NCBI RefSeq assembly: GCF_035222485.1
Contig: NC_085925.1
Location: 372,001-436,000, forward strand
Reading direction: 5' to 3'
Length of the DNA stretch: 64,000 nucleotides
From: Podospora pseudoanserina
Taxonomy: Eukaryota; Ascomycota; Sordariomycetes; Sordariales; Podosporaceae
Numbering within the stretch: the stretch's first letter is position 1; each line of letters begins with the position of its first letter. The position numbers were made by a program, and so were the translations under genes. This document shows positions 22,620 through 32,711 of this stretch, one piece after another. The notes under the pieces are model-generated. The model saw only the letters and a program-made list of their open reading frames with translations, was not told where the DNA came from and did no database searches.

Positions 22620-24436
22620 TTAGTAACCTAGGGCCTTGAACTCCTCCTCCACTTGTTGCCTGACGACATCTCGTACAGCCTTCCAATCGTTCGCCACATC
22701 ACTGACTCTCTTCTCCTTCTTGTCCAGCCCAACGAACTCGGGTGGGAGGACATTCTCCTGGAAGTTAAACTCTGGCTCCTCCTTGAGCGCCAGCTCAACC
22801 GCGCCCGCAAACTTGGCCGGATGGGCTGTTGAGAGAGAGATGATGTGCTTTGCGGCACCTTCTTCCGCAAGAGCGCGCTTTTGTGTCCTTCTCGCAGCCT
22901 CCACGCCGACTGCCGTGTGGGGGTCAAGAACATAGCCAACTTCCTTGTAGAGGGCCTTGATGGTGTCGAGTGTCTCCTGGTCGCTGACCCTTTCACTCTC
23001 AAAGTTCTTGCGCGCAGCTTCAAGAACGTCCTTGTATACCGGCCCGAAACCACCCTTGTTCTTGAGGTCAGACAGCCAAGAAGAAACTTCCTGACCAGCC
23101 TGCTTCTTGTTCCACTCATCGTCCATCCCAGCGCTGGAGGCAAACTGATACGCCAAGAACCATAGCAGACGCTCAAAGTTGGAAGACACCAGGATATCCA
23201 TGGCGGGAGAAAGAGTTTCCTTCACGCCATCCTCGTGGGCCTTGACACCGTCCTGCTCAAGACCGCCTTCAGCCTTGGAGCCGTAGGTGGGCTTCTTCTC
23301 GTAACGACCAGTCTTGAAAAAGCGGTCGAGAATATCGTTCTCGTTGGTGGCAATAACGAGCTTGTCGACGGGGAGACCCATACGAAGGGCGAAGTAACCA
23401 GCGAGAATGTCGCCAAAGTTTCCGGAAGGAACAGCGAAGCGGACCTTGTCGCCGAGCTTGAAGGTAGAGGGTTGCTGGCGGAGGAGGGAGAAATAGGCGT
23501 GGAAGTAGTAGACAGTTTGGGCGAGAATACGAGCCCAGTTGATGCTGTTGACGGCGCCGAGCTTGTGGGTCGAGTTGATCTCAGGGTCGGCAAAAAGAGC
23601 TTTGACGATGTCCTGTTTTCAGTCTGTAAGCATTTGAACTATAGACGGGAACACATCACAGCTCACCTGGCAGTTGTCAAAGTTGCCAGTGACAGCCAGA
23701 TTATGAACATTGGCGTCCAGCACCGTGGTCATCTGCTGCTCCTGGACGGGGCTCACGCGCCCCTTGGGGTGGAGCATGAAAACCGAGACGTCCTTCTTGC
23801 CCCTGAGACCGTAAATGGCAGCCGAGCCAGTATCACCGCTCGTGGCACCCACCACGGTCAAGTGGTATCTGTCACGGCCGGTCTTTCCCTCGTTTCTGCG
23901 CACCAAGAAATACTCGAAGAGGTTTCCGAGGAACTGGAGGGCCACATCCTTGAAAGCAAAGGTTGGGCCGTGGAAAAGCTCGAGAAGATGAACCTCACCT
24001 TGGAGGTTCACCAGTGGTGTGACTTCGTCGGCACGGAAGGTTGCGTAACTCCTGTTGATAATTTCCTTGAGGTCCTCCGAGGGGATTTCGGAGGGGGAGA
24101 CGAAAAGGGAGATGATGTTGAAGGCGAGGTCGGTAAAGGAAAGATCCTTCCAGGATTCCCAGTTCTCGGCGGAGGGAATGGCTTCGGGAATGTAAAGACC
24201 ACCGTCGGAGGCAAGGCCCTTGAGGACGACCTCTTCAAAGGAGAACTGAGGGGGACGACATGGTCAGCGTCTGACAGGGGAGGGCTAACGTGAATTCGTG
24301 ATTCTGCCACAACAAAAAAAAACAAGAGCAATGGGAGACATACGCCGCTGTCTTCACCACGGGTGCTCAGGTAGCGCTGCGACGCAGTGTGAGTCTGGTC
24401 GGCAGAAGCGCCATTGGCAACGACACCGTTGGACAT
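22620..24436 (-). CDS. thr4: Threonine synthase
   Basis: PLP-dependent enzyme that converts O-phosphohomoserine to threonine, the last step of threonine biosynthesis, in the cytosol. The exons are 24436-24344, 24245-23667 and 23612-22620, 554 residues (yeast Thr4 has 514). Motifs: an N-terminal YLSTRGEDSG, then FSFEEVVLKGLASDGGLYIP; the PLP lysine in LFHGPTFAFKDVALQFLGN (about residue 129); VVGATSGDTGSAAIYGLRGK; VSPVQEQQMTTV; and VNSINWARILAQTVYYFHAY. Near the end LSTAHPAKFAGAVELAL is typical of the fungal type. The start at MSNGVVANG was chosen because upstream in-frame sequence does not resemble the family. A near-consensus general-control (CPC1/GCN4) site lies about 130 bp upstream. The intron positions are inferred from splice sites and frame. 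Confidence 0.96.
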
Positions 24437-26638
24437 GCTGGGACGGCGATACGGGGAGCGCTTGTAGAAACGACGATGAAAGATGACGGTTGGTTGCCGG
24501 GTAGTGGGCAGGACACACACACAGCTACAAGTCAACTGTATACAACAAGCAGTTGGAAAGAAAGGGTCGAGTCACAGCAGTCAGAGACACTTTGGCTCGA
24601 ACGCCGAGCATCGGAAAGAGGGGCAAAAAGTCGCCAGCAAAATTTTGCCCCGCAGCGGTCTGCGTGATGCGGGGCATTGCTTCAACTTCCCCAGACGGCA
24701 TCCATGGCTCCCGCCAGCTCTGGTAAGCGCACCTGTCAAAAGTCAATGGCTGCATTTTGCTGCATAGGTATCCAATGTTTCTTATCAGTTTAGAAACCGC
24801 CTCAAACCATCCCTTACTCGCAGTGTGTCGAGCTGGGAGTTGGGATGGTCCATCCGATGTCTTCTCATCTGGTCTACGACTGCTGAAATCTGATATCCAT
24901 GACGAACTCTCAACTCAGCTAAATCACCTGTGTGACTGGCAGTGAACGCTCTAGCGGCGTGGCCGGGGGAATATGCAGTGCCTTCCGGGCCGGTAGAACG
25001 GGCAGCTGACTGGCTGTAACGGCGTCATAACCCGGAAATGTGTCGACGGATCAACCGCCCTGGCCGGGGGGCCGCTGGTCAGTACCCCTGGCCTGGAACA
25101 TGGTTTGGGTTCCAACACTGAGCATCAGACTGCACTGAAAGGCCCTCGATGGCTGTGCAGTTCATGACAATAATAAATCCCCTACGCAGTAAGGGACAAT
25201 TTCCGGTTTTTAGGCTCAGGCTACGGAGTATGATGCCTGCAGGTGGCCTCGTCTAGGTAGGTAGGTTGTCACCTAGCGCTTGAGCATGCAGAAGGATTGG
25301 CAGCTGTAGATGGAATTGGGTGATTTCCAACGCTAACGTGTGTCGTGATGGTCGGCTGCATTCGCTGAAGGGTTGCCTGTATGTTTAAGTGGTCACCTGA
25401 AATACCAAAATCGCCGGTAGATGCCGCACCACAGGCGTGTTGCATAGTGGACATCTCGAAGTGGGTGGGGCCGTCGTGGCAGCAATTGGCTAGACCCTTG
25501 CTGCACTCCAGGGCGGGGAGTGGGGTCTGTCTGGCAGAATACCGTCATGCAGCAACCAATCAAATTCTAGATTATCTTAAAATCTGCCCCGCCTTCTGGC
25601 AGATGTTCCCGCCTCTCTCTCGTGGACGGGGGGTTGCTTCTCCGCAAAATCGACAGATGCTGTGGATCTCGTCCCCTCTATCCAGACGTCCCATCGTGCT
25701 GGGTGCTGCTGGGTGTTTCGAGACAGTCAACCTTTTGAGATAATGTCGTTCCACCGTTGGATTCCCGCCTGTCGCCAAGAGCATTTTCATGGGCAGTGAG
25801 CCGTTCCGACAGGAAGGGACCTCAGCTTGTTAGCCCCGGCCGAGCTCATAGCTTTGGGCGAGGCCTGTTCTTTCTTGACAGGCTCTTATCTGGTTAGTGT
25901 ATTTAGCAGCGGGGAGACCTGGGGAGGCCGATCTTCAAGATCATCTCGATCAAACAGACGTCAATTGAGCTCCCTAGCAAAGGCCGAGCAAGTGGTGGAT
26001 AGAGTACATTGTGCAACCAGTGTTAAAGTTGTCCCACGGAAGAGCAAACGCTGTCCTAGCATCCCCATCCCATCCCGCCCCGTCATTCTGTCTGTAACCC
26101 CTCAACCACATCGACGCCCGTGTCGCGCCCCCCTCCTCCTTCTTTTTCTTCGCCGGCCGATCATCTTAAAGCTGGTCTAGAGCTTTTCTTTGTCCCCCAT
26201 TTCCCCAGTGACCTGGTTCCTACTATCTACTACCTACCTCATTACCCGCAGCCAGTCGCCATTCCTGGGTTGCCAACTGACGCCATTGCCGTCCCACGGC
26301 TGTCTTATCTGCCGCTCAGCACCTGCAGCGAGACTGTGATTCATTGGCAGACGACACAATTCCATTGCCCTTTTAAAACAGGGATCACCGATAAGGCTGC
26401 TGCTCTTCCCCTCCACCCCCCCTCGTCTTTGCCATCTCCATCCTTCATTTGAATCTGCTTCCACCGCGAGCATTGGGGCGTCAACTTCAACAGGACGTCT
26501 TGCGCTCATCTGATTAGCCTATCGCTGCTGTGGGTGTTTGTGCCAGCCAACCCACATTCCCCGATTCGTTTGTTGAGAAGCTCAAGACGGCTTCAAAGAC
26601 GGTCTCGTGTCCCTCAAGGACAGAAAAGAGCCAGAGCT
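24437..26638. promoter_or_regulatory. Divergent promoter region of thr4 and the Pps1 gene
   Basis: This 2.2 kb spacer lies between two head-to-head genes. It has a TAGGTAGGTAGG cluster at about 25,253-25,265, a CTACTACCTACC copy near 26,228, and a long pyrimidine-rich leader-like stretch (26,100-26,450) before the Pps1 start. Open frames within it look like chance frames. Confidence 0.5.
24568..24574. promoter_or_regulatory. Candidate CPC1/GCN4 site (TGACTCG on the minus strand)
   Basis: The heptamer matches six of seven bases of TGACTCA, the site of the amino-acid general-control activator, and lies about 130 bp upstream of the threonine synthase ATG. Amino-acid biosynthesis genes of ascomycetes are commonly under this control. 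A single imperfect heptamer can occur by chance. Confidence 0.35.
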
Positions 26639-28804
26639 ATGATGGCGACAATTGCCCTTTCTCGGCCGATTGCACCCCATCGCAACTCATCCAGCATAGG
26701 CTCTTTGACATCGACCATCACGCTCGATACTTCACAATGCCCGGCCCCCGTGCCGAACAAGCACATCCCCGTGTGTCCCCCCGGTCCCGTCCCGCAACAG
26801 GAGCCCACAACCCCACCACCGTCCCCCGGTAAGGAAGCCGACGCGCTCCACCAGTCCCTCTTATTCCCACCCACAGATTATGTGCGGCTCGACTCGGATC
26901 GTTCATGCCTCTACAAGATCGATGCTGCGGGAGTGGCAGCGGCTCTGGATTATCTGGCTCGTCAACCGCTGCCCGACCCCTCACAGGTCTTCCCTTGGTT
27001 ACACGGGCTTCATCCCAACAATCAGATCCAGCTTGCTTTCTTCATCGCCCGCAAGCGTTCTCTGAGGAAGACGCCTGGTTGTCTGCGTGGCATCACCATC
27101 GTCAAAGCCGATGGCGATCTCAACGTCTCCCGTCTCAAGGGGGCTATCGCGCCTCACGAGTTTCTTCAGCTCGGAAATGCCACGGCCGAGTTTCTTGAGG
27201 CAGATCCCCGGGAGGGCTTCTCTGTACGCAACTTTCAGATTCAAGCTGCCAAGGCAGCCATGACCTCTGATATCATCGTCTATGGCGATGATGAGCTCTC
27301 TGTTCGCAAGTTAGGATTCGATATAGCCGGTGCACAGCAACGATGGCGTGAGAAACAAGAAGCCCATCGGAATCCTATTCCCCATTACAACACATTTGTC
27401 TGTGTCAGCCCGTTTGGCGAGTTTGAGGAACTATATCCCGAGATTGTGGCCGTCAACTCGTCCGGCCAGCTCACGGGTCAAGTTCTCGACTTCTTCCATC
27501 AAGAACGGAGGGAGATGTATGAGATGACCCGTGCGTCTGAGATATCACACAACGTCTGGCTGGGCCCAACCCCAGATCAGGGGTCTGACGAGGAGCTCTG
27601 TTATGACGTTTTGATTGAGTGCAACGATCTGGGTCGTCTCAACCCCGGAGCCTTGCAAACCATCGCCGAGGGTACCAATGAACCGGACCAGCATCTTTCG
27701 GAAGCCACCCAGACCTTCCTGGAGTTTCCATCTTCGGGCAGTATACTAGCTCCCACCTGGTCGCACGCCGAAGCAGACGGCATCCTCGATACGTGCAAAT
27801 GGATCTGGCATCTTGCCCACGGCACCCTCCCTTCTGCCTTCTCAGCCAGTTCCAAGTTCGATCATGAAGATTCCGATGGTGATATCGACATGCTCACCTC
27901 TGCCCCATCCACACCCAACAAGCCCAGGAGAATCCTGATTCACTGCGCAGACGGGTACACCGAGTCAACCATGCTCGGGCTCGCGTATTATTCCTTTGCC
28001 ACCTTCCTTCCCATCCCGGAAGCCTGGCTAGCCCTTCACACAACCCAGCAGCGCAACTTCTTCGCCTACCCCTCTGACGTAGCCCTCCTCACCGCCATCG
28101 CCCCCCGCCTGTTGCAGGAATCCCCCCTATTTACCATCCAGAACCGTACCTTGAGTGATATCACGAGTCTCATTCGCAACGAACCAAAGTGGTTCGCTGG
28201 GTTCGACGGCTCCTTTCCCTCCAGGATCCTAGATTACATGTACCTAGGAAACCTCGGCCACGCCAACAACCCGGACTTGCTCAAGTCCCTCGGCATCGGT
28301 CAGATCCTCTCAGTTGGTGAGCTGGCCATGTGGCGTGACGGTGAGCTCGAGCAATGGGGGGAGGAGAACACGTGTGTGGTTCAAGGGGTGCAAGACAACG
28401 GAATAGACCCCCTAACAGACGAGTTTGAACGGTGTCTAGAGTTTATTGGTAAGTTCCCATTTGGTTGTTTTTTTCCATCGCCAAAAATCAAACTAACGAA
28501 CCCCGCCACAGAACGAGGACGCCGAAACGGCACCGCCACGCTCGTCCACTGCCGCGTGGGCGTCTCCCGCTCGGCAACAATCTGCATCGCGGAGGTTATG
28601 AGATCCCTCCGGATGAGCTTCCCCCGGGCGTACTGCTTCGTCAGGGCGAGGAGGCTCAACGTCATCATCCAGCCTCACCTGCGGTTCGGTTACGAGCTGC
28701 TCAAGTGGGAGGAGCAGAACCAAGGGGAGGGCTTCAAGAGGGAGCTGGAGTGGCCCGAGCTTGCGAGAGAGATTGCCTTGATGAATCGACCTTATGCTCG
28801 GTAG
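26639..28804 (+). CDS. pps1: Pps1-type dual-specificity protein phosphatase
   Basis: Cysteine-based protein phosphatase; yeast Pps1 is linked to cell-cycle and S-phase control. The exons are 26639-28448 and 28512-28804, about 700 residues. The first half holds a phosphatase-like fold whose signature is ILIHCADGYTESTMLGLAYY (about residue 435): the Cys is present but the Arg of HCX5R is replaced by Glu. The C-terminal catalytic domain carries the full signature TLVHCRVGVSRSATICIAEV (about residue 616), with the general-acid region before it (SVGELAMWRDGELEQWG). The 63-nt intron is a multiple of three and has no stop, so retention would add 21 residues just before the active site. Two adjacent ATGs (26639, 26642) are possible starts. 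The double-domain layout and the odd first site match what I recall of Pps1 orthologues. Confidence 0.85.
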   Translation: MMATIALSRPIAPHRNSSSIGSLTSTITLDTSQCPAPVPNKHIPVCPPGPVPQQEPTTPPPSPGKEADALHQSLLFPPTDYVRLDSDRSCLYKIDAAGVAAALDYLARQPLPDPSQVFPWLHGLHPNNQIQLAFFIARKRSLRKTPGCLRGITIVKADGDLNVSRLKGAIAPHEFLQLGNATAEFLEADPREGFSVRNFQIQAAKAAMTSDIIVYGDDELSVRKLGFDIAGAQQRWREKQEAHRNPIPHYNTFVCVSPFGEFEELYPEIVAVNSSGQLTGQVLDFFHQERREMYEMTRASEISHNVWLGPTPDQGSDEELCYDVLIECNDLGRLNPGALQTIAEGTNEPDQHLSEATQTFLEFPSSGSILAPTWSHAEADGILDTCKWIWHLAHGTLPSAFSASSKFDHEDSDGDIDMLTSAPSTPNKPRRILIHCADGYTESTMLGLAYYSFATFLPIPEAWLALHTTQQRNFFAYPSDVALLTAIAPRLLQESPLFTIQNRTLSDITSLIRNEPKWFAGFDGSFPSRILDYMYLGNLGHANNPDLLKSLGIGQILSVGELAMWRDGELEQWGEENTCVVQGVQDNGIDPLTDEFERCLEFIGKFPFGCFFPSPKIKLTNPATERGRRNGTATLVHCRVGVSRSATICIAEVMRSLRMSFPRAYCFVRARRLNVIIQPHLRFGYELLKWEEQNQGEGFKRELEWPELAREIALMNRPYAR

Positions 28805-29857
28805 AAAAACACAAGAAGGAACACATGAGCACAATTCTCCCGCCTGGTTTGCGGGAGTGGTGGTGAACCCATATGATGGGAACGGTTTGGATATTTGAAG
28901 TTAAAATTGGAGAGAGGGAAAAGTAAACCCAAAAAAAATGGGGGGACAGGTGATCACCGAAGGAGGAGACAATACCCTGGGTTTTTTTTTGGTTTGGAAG
29001 TCGAGGCTGGGGACAACCTCCTGAGTTGTGCAAATGCGTCGATTAAGTTTGGGTGTGGGTGTTTCTGGGTACGTTGTTGGATTATGTCTCGGGTTCTGTC
29101 TTTGGGTTCGGCTTGACACGATCTATTGTGCTATTTTTCTTTCGGTGCCTTGGTTGATTTCGGAGCGTTTCCGGTATGGACTGAGGCTTTTCTCAGAGGC
29201 TTTGCTCACAGACAACGTTGGTTCACGGACGGGTGGACTGGAGCGTCGTTTATTTTTTGCCATTCTTGTGCAAACTATCTTTACTTTTTGGGTTATCTCA
29301 TGACGACTGGATGCAACACGACAACGGCAACAGCAGCACACGATGATGGCTTTTCTTTTTTTCTTTTTTTCTTTTTCTAGTTCTGCAACCTTTTCTTATG
29401 AATATTGCAATCTCATTTGGGCAACAGGCAAGTAAGCAGAGCGTTCGAGTTTGCGGATTGGAAATGATTTGCTTTGGACCATGTAGGATTGAATAGGGTA
29501 CCCGACATGAAATCTGGCCTCGGGCAGACGTGTTGTTTCCAGATGACATATTTATTCTGCTTATCAATGTTTATTCAGCTCAGACTTTAATATCTTGCCT
29601 TCATCCTGTGACAACACCCTCCACTGGTCAAGAGGGCAAATCTTGCACGGTTGAATGATGCCTCTTAGGCCTCTCTCTATCCCTCCTGTTGGCCGTCGCT
29701 GAACAGCTTCATCGAGACGGGCATGGGTATTCAAAAGAAGTTCAGGGAGTTTATGGAAGCAGGCATTAAAGAGATTTGATTACGCTATTCCGATATCCAT
29801 AAACTCCAAACGCTATGCACATGTTCCCCATCAAGTTACTCAAACCACTCAGCAAAA
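28805..29857. other. Intergenic region between converging genes
   Basis: Trailer of the Pps1 gene on the left and of the Atg18 transcription unit on the right. It holds T-rich tracts (29,355-29,380) and an AT-rich end. No gene is supported. Confidence 0.55.
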
Positions 29858-30610
29858 TTACCAGTCACAACCTGAAATAAAATCACGCTCACCACCCAGT
29901 TCCCCCTTCTTTGTCTTGACCGGCGCCTCGATCAACTTGCCATCTGGGCTAAACGCTTTATCTTCACCTTCGTCTTCGGCAAGGTACCGATCGTCATCTT
30001 TATTCCTTTTACCCCCCGTACGCTGTGCTCTTGGTAAGACCTCTCTTGCGCGGCCTTTTCCTTTTCCCTCTCCTTCATCTCGACTGCTACCACCAGTACC
30101 ACCAAAAAAATCCTCTTCAACTTGAAGAGGCTCTTCGTCTTCGTCAGGGCGGGGATGCGTCGAGCCAAGAGGCATCCCAGGAAGTGAAGGATCACCTGGT
30201 GGCAACGGTGTTTCCAAAGCCTGCATGAGCTTTGCAATGTGATCCTTCACCATATAACCTGTAACATCCTTGCCAGAATTGTTCAACGCCGGAACTACGA
30301 GTTCCTCGTCCTCCGAGATGTTTATCACATAATCATGTTGGGGATTGTAATCGGTATACAAAAATCCCATAACATCATCGCTGGGCCCTCCTTTTCTCTG
30401 CAAGCCCGCGGCCTTCTTCACTGCCCCTTCCACCGTCTTTTTTACACCCTTGACCGTAACATCTGGAACCATGTCGGCTAAACCGTGTGCAGCGCCCGTC
30501 ATACTCTCTGGGACCACTCTTTCCAGAGCTTTCTTCAACTTCGCCTTCCGTCTCACCTTTTCGAATGACTCGTGCTTGCCGGCAATGGCCTCGGTGTTCT
30601 CGGTGACTTC
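29858..30610 (-). other. 250-codon coding-like frame directly after and in frame with the Atg18 stop
   Basis: Reading down the minus strand, the frame continues from the codon after the Atg18 TAG (30611-30613) for 250 codons to TAA at 29858-29860. It reads as real protein: a basic start (KVRRKAKLKKALERVV), VPDVTVKGVKKTVEGAVKKA, a better-ordered part (MGFLYTDYNPQHDYVINISE, then VKDHIAKLMQALETPLPPGD) and an acidic Gly/Lys-rich tail. The first in-frame ATG is at 30502, which would give a 214-residue separate protein. It could be a C-terminal extension of Atg18 reached by readthrough, a true fusion with an erroneous or mutated stop, or a separate gene with a missed upstream exon. I do not recognise the family. 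Confidence 0.6.
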
Positions 30611-32009
30611 CTATGCGTTATATGAGGCGTCCAGCTTATCATCCGCCTCAACGACACTATTTGGAAAGTTAGAGGTCAGTGGGATGTGATTGAAGAGGAA
30701 AAACATACGAGAACTGCTTCACCAAGTACCCCTCCCCTCCCTTTTCCATGTCAATGTTGTACACATAGAAGATACCATCGCTTGTCACTACCATGACCTG
30801 AGGCGAACTGCTACTCATGGCCACAACACTGCGGATGGGTCCGCCCCCGCCAGCCGGTGCTCCTTGCAGTACCGTGCTGGTTGGTTTAGGAATCTTGATG
30901 CTTGCGAAATCACGCTCGGGTTCGAACATCTCAGACACGGCGGCTGGTAGATAAGCCCCCACTGCTCCGACCACGCCACGCCCGACAATTTGAGATGACC
31001 GCCTGATCATATTGCCAAACATGCCGCTGTTCCGCAGAGCTTTGCTTCCTTCGCTACTGGGCTGGCTCGCGGTACTGCCATACTCTTCCGCCCCACTGCT
31101 TCGCCGAGAGTCGTCGTCGCTGTTGGGAACATAGTCGGCACTGTTAATACTGGCAGACCGGGCAAAGCGGTTACGCCTAGGTGATGTTGCTTCGGCGCCT
31201 TCTTGAGAATTGTTGGTCAGTTTGTAGATGTGGACAGTGTTGGAGACGGACGAAACACAGAGGATGGTTGAGCTGAGGTTGAAAGACATGCTGTATATGG
31301 TCGAAGGAGTGGTACCCCTCCGGAACTGATACAGCCTCTGACCACTGGGAATCGCAAACACGCGGATAATGGTGCTCTTTTCTGACGCCGTCGCAAGGAG
31401 AGTGCCGTCGTTATTCAGAGCGATGCAGCACAGCGGCGACCGGTGAGCCTCGATTAGATTGATAGAGACCTGCTTCACCGTATCATATATGAGTACCTCG
31501 CCGCTGGTAGTCGGAACATAACTGGACAGGGGGGGGGCATGCGATGGCCGTCTCTCGCCTGTGTCCTCTCGCTGTTTGGGAAGCGGATAGGCTATGTAGC
31601 ATCTCTCGGACGAGGGAGACAGGGCGCAAATAGCGTTTGGATTCGGCGAGGTGTTTATTGTTTGCAAAAGTGTCATGTTAGAAATGTCGTAAAGATAGAT
31701 CTCCTCTTCCAACACCACGGCCAGCCGTTTTCGATTTAGCCGCACGGCAAGGATGGCGTTGGGGAAGGTGAGTTCGCAAATGACCGAGGCCCGCTTAGTG
31801 TTCTGGATCACCAGATGGCGGGGTGAAAGAACCAGGGCAACGAGCGAGGTCGAGAAGAGCATCTCGATTATGGAGACATTCCCGTCATCGCTGTTGAAGA
31901 TCTTGGAAAAGGGGTCTGTATGGTAGATGCGGAAGCCCTTGGAGGTGCCGACAGCCAGACAGCTGTGGTCCTGGTTGAACGTGACGAAGTTCAGGGCGCC
32001 GCCCGACAT
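30611..32009 (-). CDS. atg18: Autophagy PROPPIN Atg18
   Basis: Seven-bladed beta-propeller that binds PI3P and PI(3,5)P2 and, with Atg2, drives phagophore growth and Atg9 retrieval. It also acts on the vacuole. The exons are 32009-30709 and 30656-30611, 448 residues. It starts [20 protein letters not shown], a typical first blade. The lipid-binding signature is in [20 protein letters not shown] (FRRG at about residue 229), preceded by [14 protein letters not shown] long, Ser-rich blade-6 loop with an amphipathic stretch ([20 protein letters not shown]) follows, then the last blade ([20 protein letters not shown]). The 52-nt intron splits the codon after VKQF; the last exon codes [15 protein letters not shown]. 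The length is normal for Atg18 (yeast 500). The stop is TAG followed by GAAGTC, and the open frame continues beyond it. Confidence 0.93.
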
Positions 32010-32711
32010 GATGGGCGAGCGGTGTTCAACGGGGGACTTGGGGTCTCGAGAAAAGGGGTTGCGGTGGACGTTGGTTGGAGCTGTTGTGTGCTAGCGAATG
32101 CCGATAGTGTGCTCGTATGGCTACGTAGCTAAGAGACTCAGTTAATATGGCCAGTGTGTTCAAAGCATGTTGAGAGCAGAGGTGAAAAGAAGGCGTGGTT
32201 CGAAGCTTGTTGGACAAACGTCTGGCCTGGTCCGATGTGGGAGTGGCAGGGGAGCTGCTGCCTTTGGCTTTCCCATGGCTGCGATAAGATGAAGGAGCTC
32301 GGGCCAGCCGATCGTCATTGCGGGGCAGAGGGGTCATGCTTGCCTTCCATCCAGCCCCCTGTGCTTGCTTTTTTGGGCACCTGCCACTGTCTGCCCGCCC
32401 AGGTTTGGGAAGGTGATCAGCTGTCCCTGGGGAAGCCGCAGAGAACGAGCCAGCCATCAAGGTTCCTGCCCCCAACGCACAAGTAGATAGGATCATGGCC
32501 ATCAGCATTTACCAACTTTCTCGGATATATACATTAACTAGAGCCCCAAAATGTCCTCCTTGCACTCAATAAAAACCAAAACCAAAACGGCAGGCGTGCA
32601 AATGGGTATGTGCCTTGCTTGCTATGCATGAGAAGTATACGTGATCTGGTCTGCCCCATGAATCACCCAACCCAATACTCCCCATTACCACCCAAACCCC
32701 CCTCTCCTCGT
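32010..32711. other. Spacer between atg18 start and AP-2 alpha gene end
   Basis: Both neighbours are on the minus strand, so this is the atg18 promoter and leader plus the trailer of the adaptin gene. The frames seen here are short chance frames on both strands. Confidence 0.5.

Noticed and set aside
26534-26638. N-terminal extension of the Pps1 gene
   Set aside because: The extension opens with GTG and is Arg-rich leader-like sequence; the ATGs at 26639 and 26642 are natural starts.
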